In this document: piece by piece, positions 32,108 through 40,265 of the stretch
Layout: each line of letters opens with the position of its first letter
Numbering within the stretch: the stretch's first letter is position 1
Assembly (NCBI GenBank): GCA_000173575.1
Contig: ABYL01000061.1
Coordinates: 1 to 41,188 of the forward strand
Length of the DNA: 41,188 nt
Direction of reading: 5' to 3'
Source of the DNA: Burkholderia sp. H160
GTDB taxonomy: Bacteria > Pseudomonadota > Gammaproteobacteria > Burkholderiales > Burkholderiaceae
Notes under the pieces: generated by a model
What the model was told of the DNA's origin: nothing
What the model saw: only the letters and a program-made list of their open reading frames with translations
Database searches by the model: none
Program-made: the position numbers and the translations under genes

Positions 32108-33754
32108 ATGTCCACTCCGACGAACATTTCCTCCGCGCGCAGCGCCGTGCTCGATTCGGCACACGTCGGCGATATCAAGGGCGCGCTCGGCACGATCGCT
32201 CACCATGACACCGCGCCGCGCACGAGTTGGTGGGCGCGCCTGCGCACGCTGCTCGCGATACTCGGCCCCGGTCTGATCGTGATGGTCGGCGACAACGACG
32301 CGGGCGCATTCGGCACCTACACGCAGGCAGGCCAGAACTACGGCACCACGTTGCTGTGGACCATGCTGTTGCTGGTACCGGTGCTGTTCGTCAATCAGGA
32401 GATGGTGCTGCGGCTCGGCGCGGTGACGGGCGTGGGCCACGCGCGGCTGATATTCGAGCGCTTCGGCAAGTTCTGGGGCGCCTTCAGCGTCGTCGATCTG
32501 TTCCTGCTGAACGCACTGACCATCGTGACGGAATTCATCGGTATCACGTTCGTGCTCGACTTCTTCGGCGTCTCGAAGATCGCGGGCGTGTGCATCGCCG
32601 CGGCGCTGACGATGGCCGCCGTCAGCACTGGCGACTTCCGCCGCTTCGAACGCTTCGCGGTAGTGCTGTGTGTGTTGAGCCTGCTGCTCGTGCCGGTGCT
32701 CGTGTCGATTCATCCGCCGGTCGGCCAGATGGCACGCGACTTCTTCATTCCGAACTGGCCCGCGCATTCGAAGCTGTCCGACGTGATGCTGCTCGTGATC
32801 GGCATCGTCGGCACGACGATTGCGCCATGGCAGCTGTTCTTCCAGCAGAGCTATGTGGTCGACAAGCGCATCACGCCGCGCTTCATGAACTACGAAAAAG
32901 CCGACCTGTGGATCGGCATCGTGTTCGTGCTGATCGGCGCGGTCGCGATGATCGCGTTCAGCGCGGCGCTGTTCGAAGGCCGGCCCGAGTTCGGCAACTT
33001 CACGGATGCGGGTGGCGTGATAGCCGGTCTCGAGAAATATGCGGGACGTACGTCGGCGGTGCTGTTCGCGATCGCGCTGTTCGACGCATGCGTGATCGGC
33101 GCGGCGGCCGTGTCGTTGTCGACCGCCTATGCGATCGGCGATGTGTTCAAGATCCGCCATTCGCTGCACCGTAGCGTGTCGGATGCGAAGGGCTTCTACG
33201 TCGTGTACTTCGCGATCGTCGCGGCCGCCGCGGCTTTGGTGCTGATTCCGGGCAGCCCGCTCGGTCTCCTGACCGAAGCGGTGCAGACGCTTGCCGGCGT
33301 GCTGCTGCCGAGCGCGACCGTCTTCCTGCTGCTGCTGTGCAACGACCGCGCGGTGCTGGGTCCGTGGGCCAATTCGAAGAAGCTCAATCTGTTTACCGGT
33401 GCGGTGATCTGGGTGCTCGTGATGCTGTCGATCATCCTGACCGCGTCGGTGATCTATCCGGACATGTCGGGCCAGACGATTATCGAAGTGCTTGCGGGCG
33501 GCACGTTGCTCGCGGTCGTCGGGTATGTGGCGACCATCGGGATTCGCAGGCTGCGGGGCGAATCCGCAGCCGAGCCAGCTCCGGTCTATGCGAAAGACGC
33601 GCGCAACACGTGGCGCATGCCACCGCTCGACGAACTGCCGCCGCCGCGCCTGACGCTCGCCAAGCGCGTGTGGATGGGCGTGCTGCGCGGCTATCTGCTG
33701 CTCGCGATCGCGCTCGTGATCGTCAAGGTCGTGCAGATGGCGTTGCTCAGGTAG
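32108..33754 (+). CDS. NRAMP-like divalent metal transporter, divergent (possible magnesium type)
   Basis: A 548-residue membrane protein with about 11-12 TMs and the NRAMP fold (GPGLIVMVGDNDAGAFGTYTQ in TM1). Canonical manganese/iron NRAMPs carry DPGN in TM1 and a MPH motif in TM6. Here these read DNDAG (62-66) and APW in IAPWQLFFQQS (238-248), so the metal-selecting methionine is missing. That pattern fits the NRAMP-related magnesium transporter group rather than MntH. It has an N-terminal soluble stretch of ~45 residues and a C-terminal extension with a last TM. AGGAG lies upstream of the ATG. Control is probably through the leader at 31768-32061. Confidence 0.85.
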   Translation: MSTPTNISSARSAVLDSAHVGDIKGALGTIAHHDTAPRTSWWARLRTLLAILGPGLIVMVGDNDAGAFGTYTQAGQNYGTTLLWTMLLLVPVLFVNQEMVLRLGAVTGVGHARLIFERFGKFWGAFSVVDLFLLNALTIVTEFIGITFVLDFFGVSKIAGVCIAAALTMAAVSTGDFRRFERFAVVLCVLSLLLVPVLVSIHPPVGQMARDFFIPNWPAHSKLSDVMLLVIGIVGTTIAPWQLFFQQSYVVDKRITPRFMNYEKADLWIGIVFVLIGAVAMIAFSAALFEGRPEFGNFTDAGGVIAGLEKYAGRTSAVLFAIALFDACVIGAAAVSLSTAYAIGDVFKIRHSLHRSVSDAKGFYVVYFAIVAAAAALVLIPGSPLGLLTEAVQTLAGVLLPSATVFLLLLCNDRAVLGPWANSKKLNLFTGAVIWVLVMLSIILTASVIYPDMSGQTIIEVLAGGTLLAVVGYVATIGIRRLRGESAAEPAPVYAKDARNTWRMPPLDELPPPRLTLAKRVWMGVLRGYLLLAIALVIVKVVQMALLR

Positions 33755-33760
33755 TGCGTA

Positions 33761-33808
33761 TGGTGAGGAGTTCCAGGAGGTCTGGGCAATGGTGAGGATT
33801 TACGGGAT
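33761..33808 (+). repeat. Two variant copies of the 19-bp repeat
   Basis: TGGTGAGGAGTTCCAGGAG (33761-33779) and TGGTGAGGATTTACGGGAT (33790-33808), 29 bases apart start to start. The same pair, in the same order, orientation and nearly the same spacing, recurs at 35310-35356. Confidence 0.85.
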
Positions 33809-33833
33809 CCATGTCCCAGGTGACGACGGAAGT

Positions 33834-33861
33834 GCTGCCGGTGCCTGTACCGGCCGGCAGC
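33834..33861 (-). terminator. Possible hairpin after hpaC
   Basis: GCTGCCGG (33834-33841)/CCGGCAGC (33854-33861), with an alternative inner stem GCCGGT/ACCGGC. No T-run, so weak evidence for termination. Confidence 0.35.
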
Positions 33862-33873
33862 GCTTCAAATAAC

Positions 33874-34410
33874 TCATTGCCCCTTCCAGGCCCGCGGCAC
33901 CCGGTGAAAATTCCGGTCGAAGTAGATCAGACTGTCGCCGTCGGCGCGCACGCGAATCTGCGTCGTCTCCACGAACATGACCGAGTGCGAGCCCACTTCC
34001 TTCGCTTCCACGATCTTCCCCTGCAAGCTCGCGAGCGCACCGCGCAGCATCGGCACGTCGTTTTCGCCCTGATCCCACACAGGTAGCTTCAAGCGCTCTT
34101 CCATCGAAAGACTGGTCATGCCCGCAAAATGACGCGCGATACTTTCGAGGCTCGCGGGCAGCACGTTGATACACACATCACGGTTTCCGACGAACACCGC
34201 GTGCATCGCGCTCGAACGGTTCAGGCAGATCAGCAGCGTGGGCGGCGTATCGGTGACCGAGCAGACTGCGCTCGCCGTGATGCCGCAGCAACCGTGCGGA
34301 CCCGCTGTGGTGATCACGTTCACGGCGGCGCCGAGGTGCGCCATCGCCTGCCTGAACTGCTGGCGGTTTTCATCGATCCCGGCATGAGCCGGTATGGGTT
34401 GACTCGACAT
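33874..34410 (-). CDS. hpaC: Flavin reductase, HpaC-like
   Basis: A 178-residue NADH:flavin oxidoreductase, the small partner that supplies reduced FAD/FMN to two-component monooxygenases such as 4-hydroxyphenylacetate 3-hydroxylase. It follows E. coli HpaC closely: FRQAMAHLGAAVNVITT, CGITASAVCSVTDTPP, ARHFAGMTSLSMEERL, LRGALASLQGKI and LIYFDRNFHRV. AGGAG precedes the ATG at 34410. No monooxygenase gene (hpaB) is next to it; instead a truncated transporter lies upstream, so it looks orphaned by a deletion. RutF-like or other reductase roles cannot be excluded. Confidence 0.88.
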   Translation of the reverse strand: MSSQPIPAHAGIDENRQQFRQAMAHLGAAVNVITTAGPHGCCGITASAVCSVTDTPPTLLICLNRSSAMHAVFVGNRDVCINVLPASLESIARHFAGMTSLSMEERLKLPVWDQGENDVPMLRGALASLQGKIVEAKEVGSHSVMFVETTQIRVRADGDSLIYFDRNFHRVPRAWKGQ

Positions 34411-34555
34411 GTTGATGTCTCCTGTGTCCGGTTGCCAGTTATCGCAAGATGGACCGGTAGTGTTAGCGAGGCTTTGCGGCCGCTTGTCGGCCAGCTATCA
34501 TGAAAGCCCTCTGACGATAATTCCCCGCGTGCCATTTCCACGCACGCGTCTGACC

Positions 34556-35138
34556 ATTCCCATGCCGCGAAGCGACCTTGCGCCGCGAGGAACGCGCCCG
34601 ACGACAGCACGAAGCCGCCGCCCACGCCGAACTGGCTCCACGCCGCGAAATAGCCGCGTTTTTCGGGCGGGGCGTTCTCGCTGATCATCAGCACGCCGCC
34701 GCCCCATTCGCCACCGGACGCGATACCTTGCAGCAACCGCAATCCGGCAAGCGCCGCGGGGGCGGCCAGGCCGATGTGCTCATAGGTCGGCAACAGGCCG
34801 ATGCCAAACGTCGCAAAGCCCATGATCAGCAGCGTCCAGACGAGCGACGCGCGGCGTCCGTAGCGGTCCCCGATATGCCCGAACACGATGCCGCCAATCG
34901 GACGCGCGACGAAACCGATCGCAAACGCTGCAAACGCGCCGATCGTGCCGATCAGCGGGTCCGCGTGCGCGGGAAAGAACAGTTGGCCGAGCACGAGCGC
35001 GGCCGCGGTGCCGTACACGAAAAAGTCGTACCACTCCATTGCGTTGCCGGCCACCGACGCGATGATGATTTTCTTGAGTGCGCGATCCGACTCTGCCGTG
35101 GCGCGCCCGGCCGTCGTCGGGGATTGAACGGAAGCCAT
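34556..35138 (-). pseudogene. Truncated metabolite:H+ symporter (MHS family MFS)
   Basis: Only the N-terminal ~195 residues (first six TMs) of a ShiA/ProP-type carrier remain: SVAGNAMEWYDFFVYGTAAA, the GHIGDRYGRRASL motif, LRLLQGIASGGEWGGG and ENAPPEKRGYFAAW. Similarity stops around residues 189-199. The frame then runs through unrelated residues (SDACVEMARGEL and on) to a stop inside hpaC, and the second six TMs are missing. An intact member has ~430 residues. The junction lies at about 34560-34585, suggesting a deletion that joined it to the hpaC upstream region. Confidence 0.85.
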
Positions 35139-35309
35139 GTCTGCTCGCATCTGAAATGGGGGGATGGCGGCCTTTCAGAAAGGCTTCGCACGATGTACGC
35201 AGTGTCGAGGCGACAGATAGTGGCGTCAAATTAGCCGAAAAGCAGGGCGGGTATCAGGGCAGCTAATATGCCTGCGGATGAAACATCGTATGGATGGTCT
35301 CGGCGCGAA

Positions 35310-35415
35310 TGGTGAGGAGTTCCAGGAGATGACGCTACGGTGAGGTTTTACGGGAGCGGTGTTCAAGCGAGCCTCTCGAGGTGAGGTCTTCCAGGATGGT
35401 GAGGAGTTCCAGGAG
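35310..35415 (+). repeat. Four variant copies of the 19-bp repeat
   Basis: TGGTGAGGAGTTCCAGGAG (35310-35328), CGGTGAGGTTTTACGGGAG (35338-35356), AGGTGAGGTCTTCCAGGAT (35379-35397) and again TGGTGAGGAGTTCCAGGAG (35397-35415), the last two sharing one base. Two sub-types (TTCCAGGAG and TTTACGGGAG) alternate. Confidence 0.88.
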
Positions 35416-35570
35416 ATCATCCCTGCGTGCGAGGCCTCGCACTCGCGGCAATCGGTCGATCCGGGCGCAGCGCGGGCCGTTGATCACGTACGCACCCACG
35501 ACGCTGAAGGCCGGGTGAAGTTGCAACTCGCAGCACAAACGCGACATTTGAACTTTGGACCTACAGTGAA

Positions 35571-35598
35571 TCTGGCGACAACTATATTTAAGTTAAAT
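35571..35598 (+). other. dif-like (XerCD-type) sequence, uncertain
   Basis: The right arm TTAAGTTAAAT (35588-35598) matches the XerD arm of dif (TTATGTTAAAT) at 10 of 11 positions, with a 6-base centre CTATAT and a poorly matching left arm TCTGGCGACAA. It is an AT-rich island in GC-rich sequence. It may be a degenerate Xer site or chance. Confidence 0.2.
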
Positions 35599-35978
35599 TT
35601 GCCCGAGGCAACCTGTGCCGCCGCGTCACCGACCCGCCCAGACCCTCTGCCCCGGCAGTTTGCCGGTCCCGCGGCCGGACGCCGATGCACCCGCGAGGCT
35701 GACCGGCATGTCAGCGCTCGTTGCAAAAACGGGAACTATGAGTTGGCGGCACGGGGCTTGTAAGCCGACAGCAAGTGGATAAACTGGCGCCCAACGATCT
35801 GGCATACAGGCTCTCGGCCCCGCCGGGCCGGTGTTTCACTAACCTATGCGACTCCAGCCGTCCCAACCTTTAACTGGCATCGGGACATCGCCGGCGGTAG
35901 CGAAGGGACATCGGCCGGCGTCGCCCTCGGGGTCCGAAGAACGTGCCAGAAACCGATTCTAACCATCGAGTGAACGAT

Positions 35979-36404
35979 ATGGCTTTGCACAAGGCAGTAT
36001 TGGTAGCAGTGGCACTTGTAGCATGTATCGATGCGCACGCACAGGTCGCCGGCATACAGCCTCTGAGCGTCACCATTGAGCAGTCCCAGGCGCTTCTGCA
36101 GGGATGGAGCGTCAAGAAGAGCGTACTGGGCAAATCGGTCTACAACGACCAGAGCGAAAAAATCGGCGAGGTCAAAGATTTGATCGTGGCCCCGGACGGC
36201 TCCGTCTCGGCGGCCATCGTCGCTACAGGCGGCTTCCTCGGCGTCGCCACGCATGACGTAGCGGTGCCCATCGCCGCTCTCGACGTGCGCGGCGGCAATC
36301 TATATCTGCCGGGTGCCACCAAGGACGCCCTGAAGGCAACGCCTGATTTCCAGTACGCGAAGGTGCAATCGCCGCCTAAGCCGAAGAAGGTTCAGGCAGA
36401 GTGA
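35979..36404 (+). CDS. Secreted PRC-barrel domain protein
   Basis: A 141-residue exported protein. The signal peptide is MALHKAVLVAVALVACIDAHA, with cleavage before QVAG. The mature part has one PRC-barrel: VLGKSVYNDQSEKIGEVKDLIV, DGSVSAAIVATGGFLGVATH, VAVPIAALDVRGGNLYLPGA. The C-terminus is short and basic (PPKPKKVQAE). Periplasmic PRC-barrel proteins are common in Burkholderia and often stress-linked, but their ligand is unknown. The Met at 35979 gives a canonical signal peptide; the frame extends to 35943 without support. Confidence 0.87.
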   Translation: MALHKAVLVAVALVACIDAHAQVAGIQPLSVTIEQSQALLQGWSVKKSVLGKSVYNDQSEKIGEVKDLIVAPDGSVSAAIVATGGFLGVATHDVAVPIAALDVRGGNLYLPGATKDALKATPDFQYAKVQSPPKPKKVQAE

Positions 36405-36429
36405 CCTGTTTGCAACAGTCCTAACCTGA

Positions 36430-36464
36430 GGTCGTTGCGGCTGGCAAGGTCAGTCGCAACGACC
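36430..36464. terminator. 10-bp stem hairpin after the PRC-barrel gene
   Basis: GGTCGTTGCG (36430-36439)/CGCAACGACC (36455-36464) with a 15-base loop, 26 bases after the stop codon. There is no T-run; probably a transcript-end structure. Confidence 0.45.
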
Positions 36465-36546
36465 GATCGCCGGACGCGAGCTTCGCGCTCAACCGCTTAC
36501 CTCTTCAGTCCCCTTACCCTGCACACACAAGACCCTGCCCCCGCGC

Positions 36547-36586
36547 TGTTCGGATGGGGGTATCGCAGAGTAGCCCCATCCGAACA
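36547..36586. repeat. Perfect 13-bp inverted repeat
   Basis: TGTTCGGATGGGG (36547-36559)/CCCCATCCGAACA (36574-36586) with a 14-base loop. It is very stable on either strand, has no T-run, and its origin is unknown. Confidence 0.6.
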
Positions 36587-36705
36587 AAGCCCTTCAGACC
36601 GCCTTCCTATTTTTCCCTTTCCAAGCCACTTCAATATTGGCAACTGCTGATTAACACGGCCGCGCGTCTGGACGGGCCACCGCCTTTCATTGATCACCCA
36701 ACACC

Positions 36706-37548
36706 ATGCAAAAAACCCTCGGACTTGCCGTTGCCACCCTGCTCGCCGTCGCCGCTATTGCGCTGTGGACCCTGCTCGCCCGGTTCGAACCATCCATCAA
36801 GTCCGCCATCGAGACGGAAGGCGCGCTTGCGACCCAGACGCAGGTGCTCGTGGGTAGCGTCGAATTCTCGCCCTTAACCGGCGTGGGCGCGCTTGATGGA
36901 CTTAGCGTGGGAAACCCCACTGGTTTCTCTTCGCCCTACGCCGTAGTGGTGGACCGTATCGCCTTGCATGTGGAGAGCGGCTCACTTCTCGGCGGCGGCC
37001 CTGTCATTGTTGATTCCGCCACAGTCATCGCCCCGCAGATTACTTATGAGGCGCAAAGTCCCACCGCCACCAGCAACCTGGAGACCATCAAGAAAAAAGC
37101 CCAAGCCTATTCCGCCACCCCGGCCGCCATCCAGGCCGGCGGCAACCCGCGCAAGGTCATCATCCGCAACCTCACCGTAATGGGCGGCGCGCTCTCACTT
37201 GACATTCACCTGCCCGGAGGCGCGCTCACGGTACCGCTGCCTCCGCTGCATCTCGCCAATGTCGGCGCGACCACAAACGGCGCGACTCCGCCCGAGATCA
37301 TCCGTGCCGTGTGCGAGGCGCTCGCGGACGAAGCGAAAAAGGCGGTCACCGAGGCCATCGCCGAGAAGCTCAAATCCGTTATCAGCATCCTCAAGCCGCC
37401 CGTAGGTGGGTTGCCAAAGCTGCCTTCGCCCCCGTCGCTGCCGTCCCCTCCGTCGCTGCCGTCCCCGCCGTCGCTGCCGTCCCCGCCATCCCGGCCACCG
37501 CTGCCACCCCCACCCGGCCTACCCTTGCCGCCCCCTCCGGGCTTTTAG
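36706..37548 (+). CDS. Membrane-anchored AsmA-like protein with a proline-rich repeat tail
   Basis: A 280-residue protein. An N-terminal uncleaved membrane anchor (LGLAVATLLAVAAIALWTLLAR) is followed by an AsmA/DUF748-like segment: VEFSPLTGVGALDGLSVGNP, VVDRIALHVESGSLLGGGPVI, PRKVIIRNLTVMGGALSLDI. A helical stretch (EALADEAKKAVTEAIAEKL) leads to a 50-residue tail of SLPSPP repeats and PPPPG. The tail is coded by an 18-bp tandem repeat around 37420-37495. AsmA-like proteins sit in the periplasm on an inner-membrane anchor; the tail may span peptidoglycan or bind a partner. No strong ribosome-binding site is seen. Function unknown. Confidence 0.75.
   Translation: MQKTLGLAVATLLAVAAIALWTLLARFEPSIKSAIETEGALATQTQVLVGSVEFSPLTGVGALDGLSVGNPTGFSSPYAVVVDRIALHVESGSLLGGGPVIVDSATVIAPQITYEAQSPTATSNLETIKKKAQAYSATPAAIQAGGNPRKVIIRNLTVMGGALSLDIHLPGGALTVPLPPLHLANVGATTNGATPPEIIRAVCEALADEAKKAVTEAIAEKLKSVISILKPPVGGLPKLPSPPSLPSPPSLPSPPSLPSPPSRPPLPPPPGLPLPPPPGF
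37420..37495 (+). repeat. 18-bp in-frame tandem repeat
   Basis: About four copies of a CTGCCGTCCCCGCCGTCG-type unit encode LPSPPS. Copies differ by single third-position changes, which points to recent slippage. Confidence 0.8.
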
Positions 37549-37592
37549 GGCCTTGCGTCACTCATAGCCGAGCAACGAAGGCAGCACATGAG

Positions 37593-38561
37593 TCATGGAG
37601 CATCCTCCGTCCCGGCCGACTCTACAGCCAACGCGGCGTGAGTCGTCGAGCGGCGGGCAGCTTCCATGCCCCGTTCGAAAAACTCCGCGGTATGGTCGAT
37701 GAATGCCCTGACCTTTGCGGGCAACAGCGCGCGCCCGATATAGGCCAGTCGGACTTCCGCCGCCGTGTCGACGATCTCGAAGTTTTCCAGCAGACGCACG
37801 AGCCGGCCAGCCTTGATATCCTGTTCCACAAGCGTGAAGGGTAGCAAGCCCACACCGAATCCCTCGAGGATGATGTCGCGGTTGAATAGCGGGTTATTCG
37901 AGGCGATTTCGTATTTGATTGGCACAGCGACGTTTTCCTGATCGATCCGGAAGGTAAGCGTCGGCTTGTGCATCGAGGGGGGCACCGTGACAAACACATG
38001 ATCGGCCAGGTCGGCAGGATGCCGCGGCGGCGCGCGCCTCGCCAGGTACGCCTGCGTTGTGACAACGACCAGCGGCAACCGCTGGAGAAGGCGCGTCACA
38101 GCCAGATCCGTCGCCAACATATACGGCAGCACGATCCCCAGGTCGTATCCGTCGGCCGTCAGGTCGACAGATCGCTCGGTCAAAGTGATATCCAGAGTGA
38201 TATTCGGATGTTTGCGCTTGAACGACGCAATCAACGGTGCAAGCCATGTCAACGCAGTTGTAGTGTGCGCGACCACGCGTAATACACCCGCCGGTATTCG
38301 TCCTCGACCTGCGGCGCTCGCTTCCAGGCAGTCCAGATCGTCGAGAACGCGGCAGCATCCCTCGTAAAAGTGCTCCGCGGCTTCCGTGAGCGAAAACTGC
38401 CGCGTGGAACGGTGAAACAGGCGCGTTCCCAGACGCTCTTCCAGCGATGCGATTGAGCGTGAAACAACCGATGGTGACAGGTCCAACATTTCGCCCGCGC
38501 GTCGGAAGTTTCTCACTTCGACGATGGTGCGGAACAGACGCAAGCTTTCGATATATTCCAT
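37593..38561 (-). CDS. LysR family transcriptional regulator
   Basis: A 322-residue LTTR of the CrgA/AaeR-like group. The helix-turn-helix spans ~1-60: MEYIESLRLFRTIVEVRNFR, then EMLDLSPSVVSRSIASLEER and LGTRLFHRSTRQFSLTEA. The effector domain (VLRVVAHTTTALTWLAPLIA, GYDLGIVLPYM, GFGVGLLPFTLV) is complete. It stands between the proline-tail gene (convergent) and the TetR gene (same strand, 88 bases upstream). A target is not evident. Confidence 0.92.
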   Translation of the reverse strand: MEYIESLRLFRTIVEVRNFRRAGEMLDLSPSVVSRSIASLEERLGTRLFHRSTRQFSLTEAAEHFYEGCCRVLDDLDCLEASAAGRGRIPAGVLRVVAHTTTALTWLAPLIASFKRKHPNITLDITLTERSVDLTADGYDLGIVLPYMLATDLAVTRLLQRLPLVVVTTQAYLARRAPPRHPADLADHVFVTVPPSMHKPTLTFRIDQENVAVPIKYEIASNNPLFNRDIILEGFGVGLLPFTLVEQDIKAGRLVRLLENFEIVDTAAEVRLAYIGRALLPAKVRAFIDHTAEFFERGMEAARRSTTHAALAVESAGTEDAP

Positions 38562-38649
38562 GGTCTACGTTTTCGAGCATCCGGACATCTTGCCATCGCA
38601 ACACATTGCGGCCTCGGTCAGCGATTCACCCGCCTGAGGCACTCGTGCC

Positions 38650-39288
38650 CTATGCGTCGGCGGTGTTTTTTTCCATTGGCTGCCGATACAGTACAGACGA
38701 AGCAAATTCCGCCAGCATTGTCTGGATCGACTGGTCGGTCGCTCCCTGCGGATCGCACATATTGAACAGCTGCATGCCATCGCACAGACTCACGAAGCCG
38801 AGCGCGAGCGCGTCCGCCCGCAGTGGCAAGGCGTGGTCGCTTTCGGTCAGGCGCGTCCGGATATGGGCGCTGACCTGTAAAAGCGTTTCGCGTCGCAACG
38901 CATGAACCCGCTCCTGAAAGGCGCTGTCGCGGCGCGCAAGGAGGTACGCCTCAACCCAAAGCGGAAAGCATTCGCGTTCACGATGGGAGCGGACAAAATG
39001 AGCAATCGCGCACACCGTGGACTGCTCAGGCGTGCCGCCATCTTCAGGGATCGCCTGCACATTCTGCTGCGCCTCAGCGGCGTCGCGCCGCAACAGTTCC
39101 GTCAGCAGGTCCTGTTTGCTCCTGAAATTGGAGTAGAACGCGCCCCTCGTGTACCCTGCGGCCTCAACGATGTCCTCCACGCTCGTCGCAGCGAAACCCT
39201 TCTCGATGAACATGGTCCTTGCGGCGCGGTACAGGCGCTCCCGGGTCTGCTCTTTTCTGCGCGCGTGGCTCAGGCGTTCGGGCTTCAT
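38650..39288 (-). CDS. TetR/AcrR family regulator
   Basis: A 212-residue repressor. The N-terminal helix-turn-helix is RERLYRAARTMFIEKGFAAT followed by SVEDIVEAAGYTRGAFYSNF and RSKQDLLTELL, the classic TetR signature. The C-terminal ligand domain is all-helical and contains CFPLWVEAYLLARRDSAF, with no further recognisable motif. No good ribosome-binding site is seen before the ATG at 39288. It lies downstream of the molybdoenzyme genes on the same strand with its own promoter (39407-39435), so it may regulate them or the LysR gene. Confidence 0.92.
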   Translation of the reverse strand: MKPERLSHARRKEQTRERLYRAARTMFIEKGFAATSVEDIVEAAGYTRGAFYSNFRSKQDLLTELLRRDAAEAQQNVQAIPEDGGTPEQSTVCAIAHFVRSHRERECFPLWVEAYLLARRDSAFQERVHALRRETLLQVSAHIRTRLTESDHALPLRADALALGFVSLCDGMQLFNMCDPQGATDQSIQTMLAEFASSVLYRQPMEKNTADA

Positions 39289-39406
39289 GGCGTGGCTAAA
39301 GGCGGTCCCACCGTTCGCGCTCGCCCGCGCAAAGACGAACCTGTGAAATCGCTATTTCTCGACGGCCCCGCTGAAATCGGCTCAGGTCACCCAGCGGCAA
39401 GTCGAC

Positions 39407-39435
39407 ATTAGACTCATAACTGATAATTTAGTCAA
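39407..39435 (-). promoter_or_regulatory. Sigma-70 promoter, probably for the TetR gene
   Basis: On the minus strand TTGACT (39430-39435), a 17-base spacer and TCTAAT (39407-39412). The surrounding AT-rich block holds a partial dyad GACT/AGTC (39411-39414 with 39430-39433) that could be the TetR operator. It lies about 120 bases before the TetR start. Confidence 0.6.
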
Positions 39436-39536
39436 TATATAAATTGAGGGCGCGAGCGAGGCCGGAGTCAGCGGCAGCACGCTCGGTCCGGCGGCTCAGG
39501 CACAGACGCCCAGATTGGCGTATCAGTTGTGGCGTA

Positions 39537-40265
39537 TCAGTCGGCCTCGACCTCGCTCGCAGACAGTGCCAGGCTGATTTCACCCAGGTACACGCTTTCG
39601 CCGACCACACACTCGCGCGACGCATTTCCCAGAGCATGACGAATCTCGATGCGGTACATGCCGCTATCTTTCGCGAGACCACCGAACCGAAAATCGCCGA
39701 ACGCGTCCGAGACAGTTTCTGCAACGCATTCATTGCCCGAATACAGGGCAATCGCTGCAGCCGCGACGTATTCAACTACGTCCCCGACCGTGGCGCTGAC
39801 GCTTGCGCTTATGAAGCAGCTTGTCCACCGTTTCAAGCCGCTGTACCACACGCGAGGTTTTGTTTCCAGATTGGGCCGCAAAACCTCGAGCCCTTCACGC
39901 CGGGCTTTTTCCGCCATGGCGGCGTCATCGAGCTTGACAGCCTCGAAGACGCCAGTGGGGCAAGCCTGCTCGCAGCGTGGATGCTTCCAGCCTTGGTCGA
40001 GCAGATGCGCGTCGAAGATCCACGTCTGCGGCAGTTGCAGTTCCTCGTTCCAGACTATCGCCTTGTACGGGCAGGACTTTACGATGTCTTTGCGCCCTCG
40101 CGCCTTCTCCGGATCGATGATCACAATGCCGTCGGATCGCTTTCGGATCGCATCGCCGCCGACGCGCATGCAGGGTGCGTCGTCGCAGTGATTGCACATC
40201 ACCGGCAAGTACGTCGTCCCGACCATGTGGGAGTCGCCCTGCACGCGGCGCAGGATGCTCCTCAC
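39537..40265 (-). CDS. Fe-S subunit of a transhydroxylase-like molybdoenzyme, reduced cysteine set
   Basis: About 242 residues from a GTG at 40263-40265 that overlaps the stop of the large-subunit gene. The middle follows the beta subunit of pyrogallol-phloroglucinol transhydroxylase: YLPVMCNHCDDAPC, GIVIIDPEKARGRKDIVKSCPYKAI, AHLLDQGWKHPRCEQACPTGVFEAVK, EGLEVLRPNLETKPRVWY. The C-terminal ~90 residues are a beta-barrel prealbumin-like domain (ALYSGNECVAETVSDAFGDF). Two things are odd. The usual N-terminal ~45 residues with the first CxxCxxCxxxC are missing, and the CTxCAHLLD motif reads TWIFDAHLLD, losing two ligands. A later ATG at 40226 is possible. It may be decaying, or bind fewer clusters. 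Confidence 0.82.
   Translation of the reverse strand: MRSILRRVQGDSHMVGTTYLPVMCNHCDDAPCMRVGGDAIRKRSDGIVIIDPEKARGRKDIVKSCPYKAIVWNEELQLPQTWIFDAHLLDQGWKHPRCEQACPTGVFEAVKLDDAAMAEKARREGLEVLRPNLETKPRVWYSGLKRWTSCFISASVSATVGDVVEYVAAAAIALYSGNECVAETVSDAFGDFRFGGLAKDSGMYRIEIRHALGNASRECVVGESVYLGEISLALSASEVEAD

Larger units (their letters stand above)
35139..35978. other. Gene-less accessory stretch with repeats
   Basis: About 840 bases between the truncated transporter and the PRC-barrel gene. Frames here (for instance 35359-35763 plus and 35335-35547 minus) are partly made of the repeats and have no ribosome-binding sites. It contains four repeat copies (35310-35415) and an AT-rich, dif-like sequence at 35571-35598. 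Confidence 0.6.
36405..36705. other. Intergenic stretch with two strong hairpins
   Basis: No gene seen. It contains the two inverted repeats listed at 36430-36464 and 36547-36586. Confidence 0.6.

Noticed and set aside
35571-35598. Chromosomal dif site
   Set aside because: The left arm is too poor; kept only as a weak dif-like sequence.
35359-35763. Plus-strand frame of 134 codons
   Set aside because: Partly made of the 19-bp repeats, and no ribosome-binding site.
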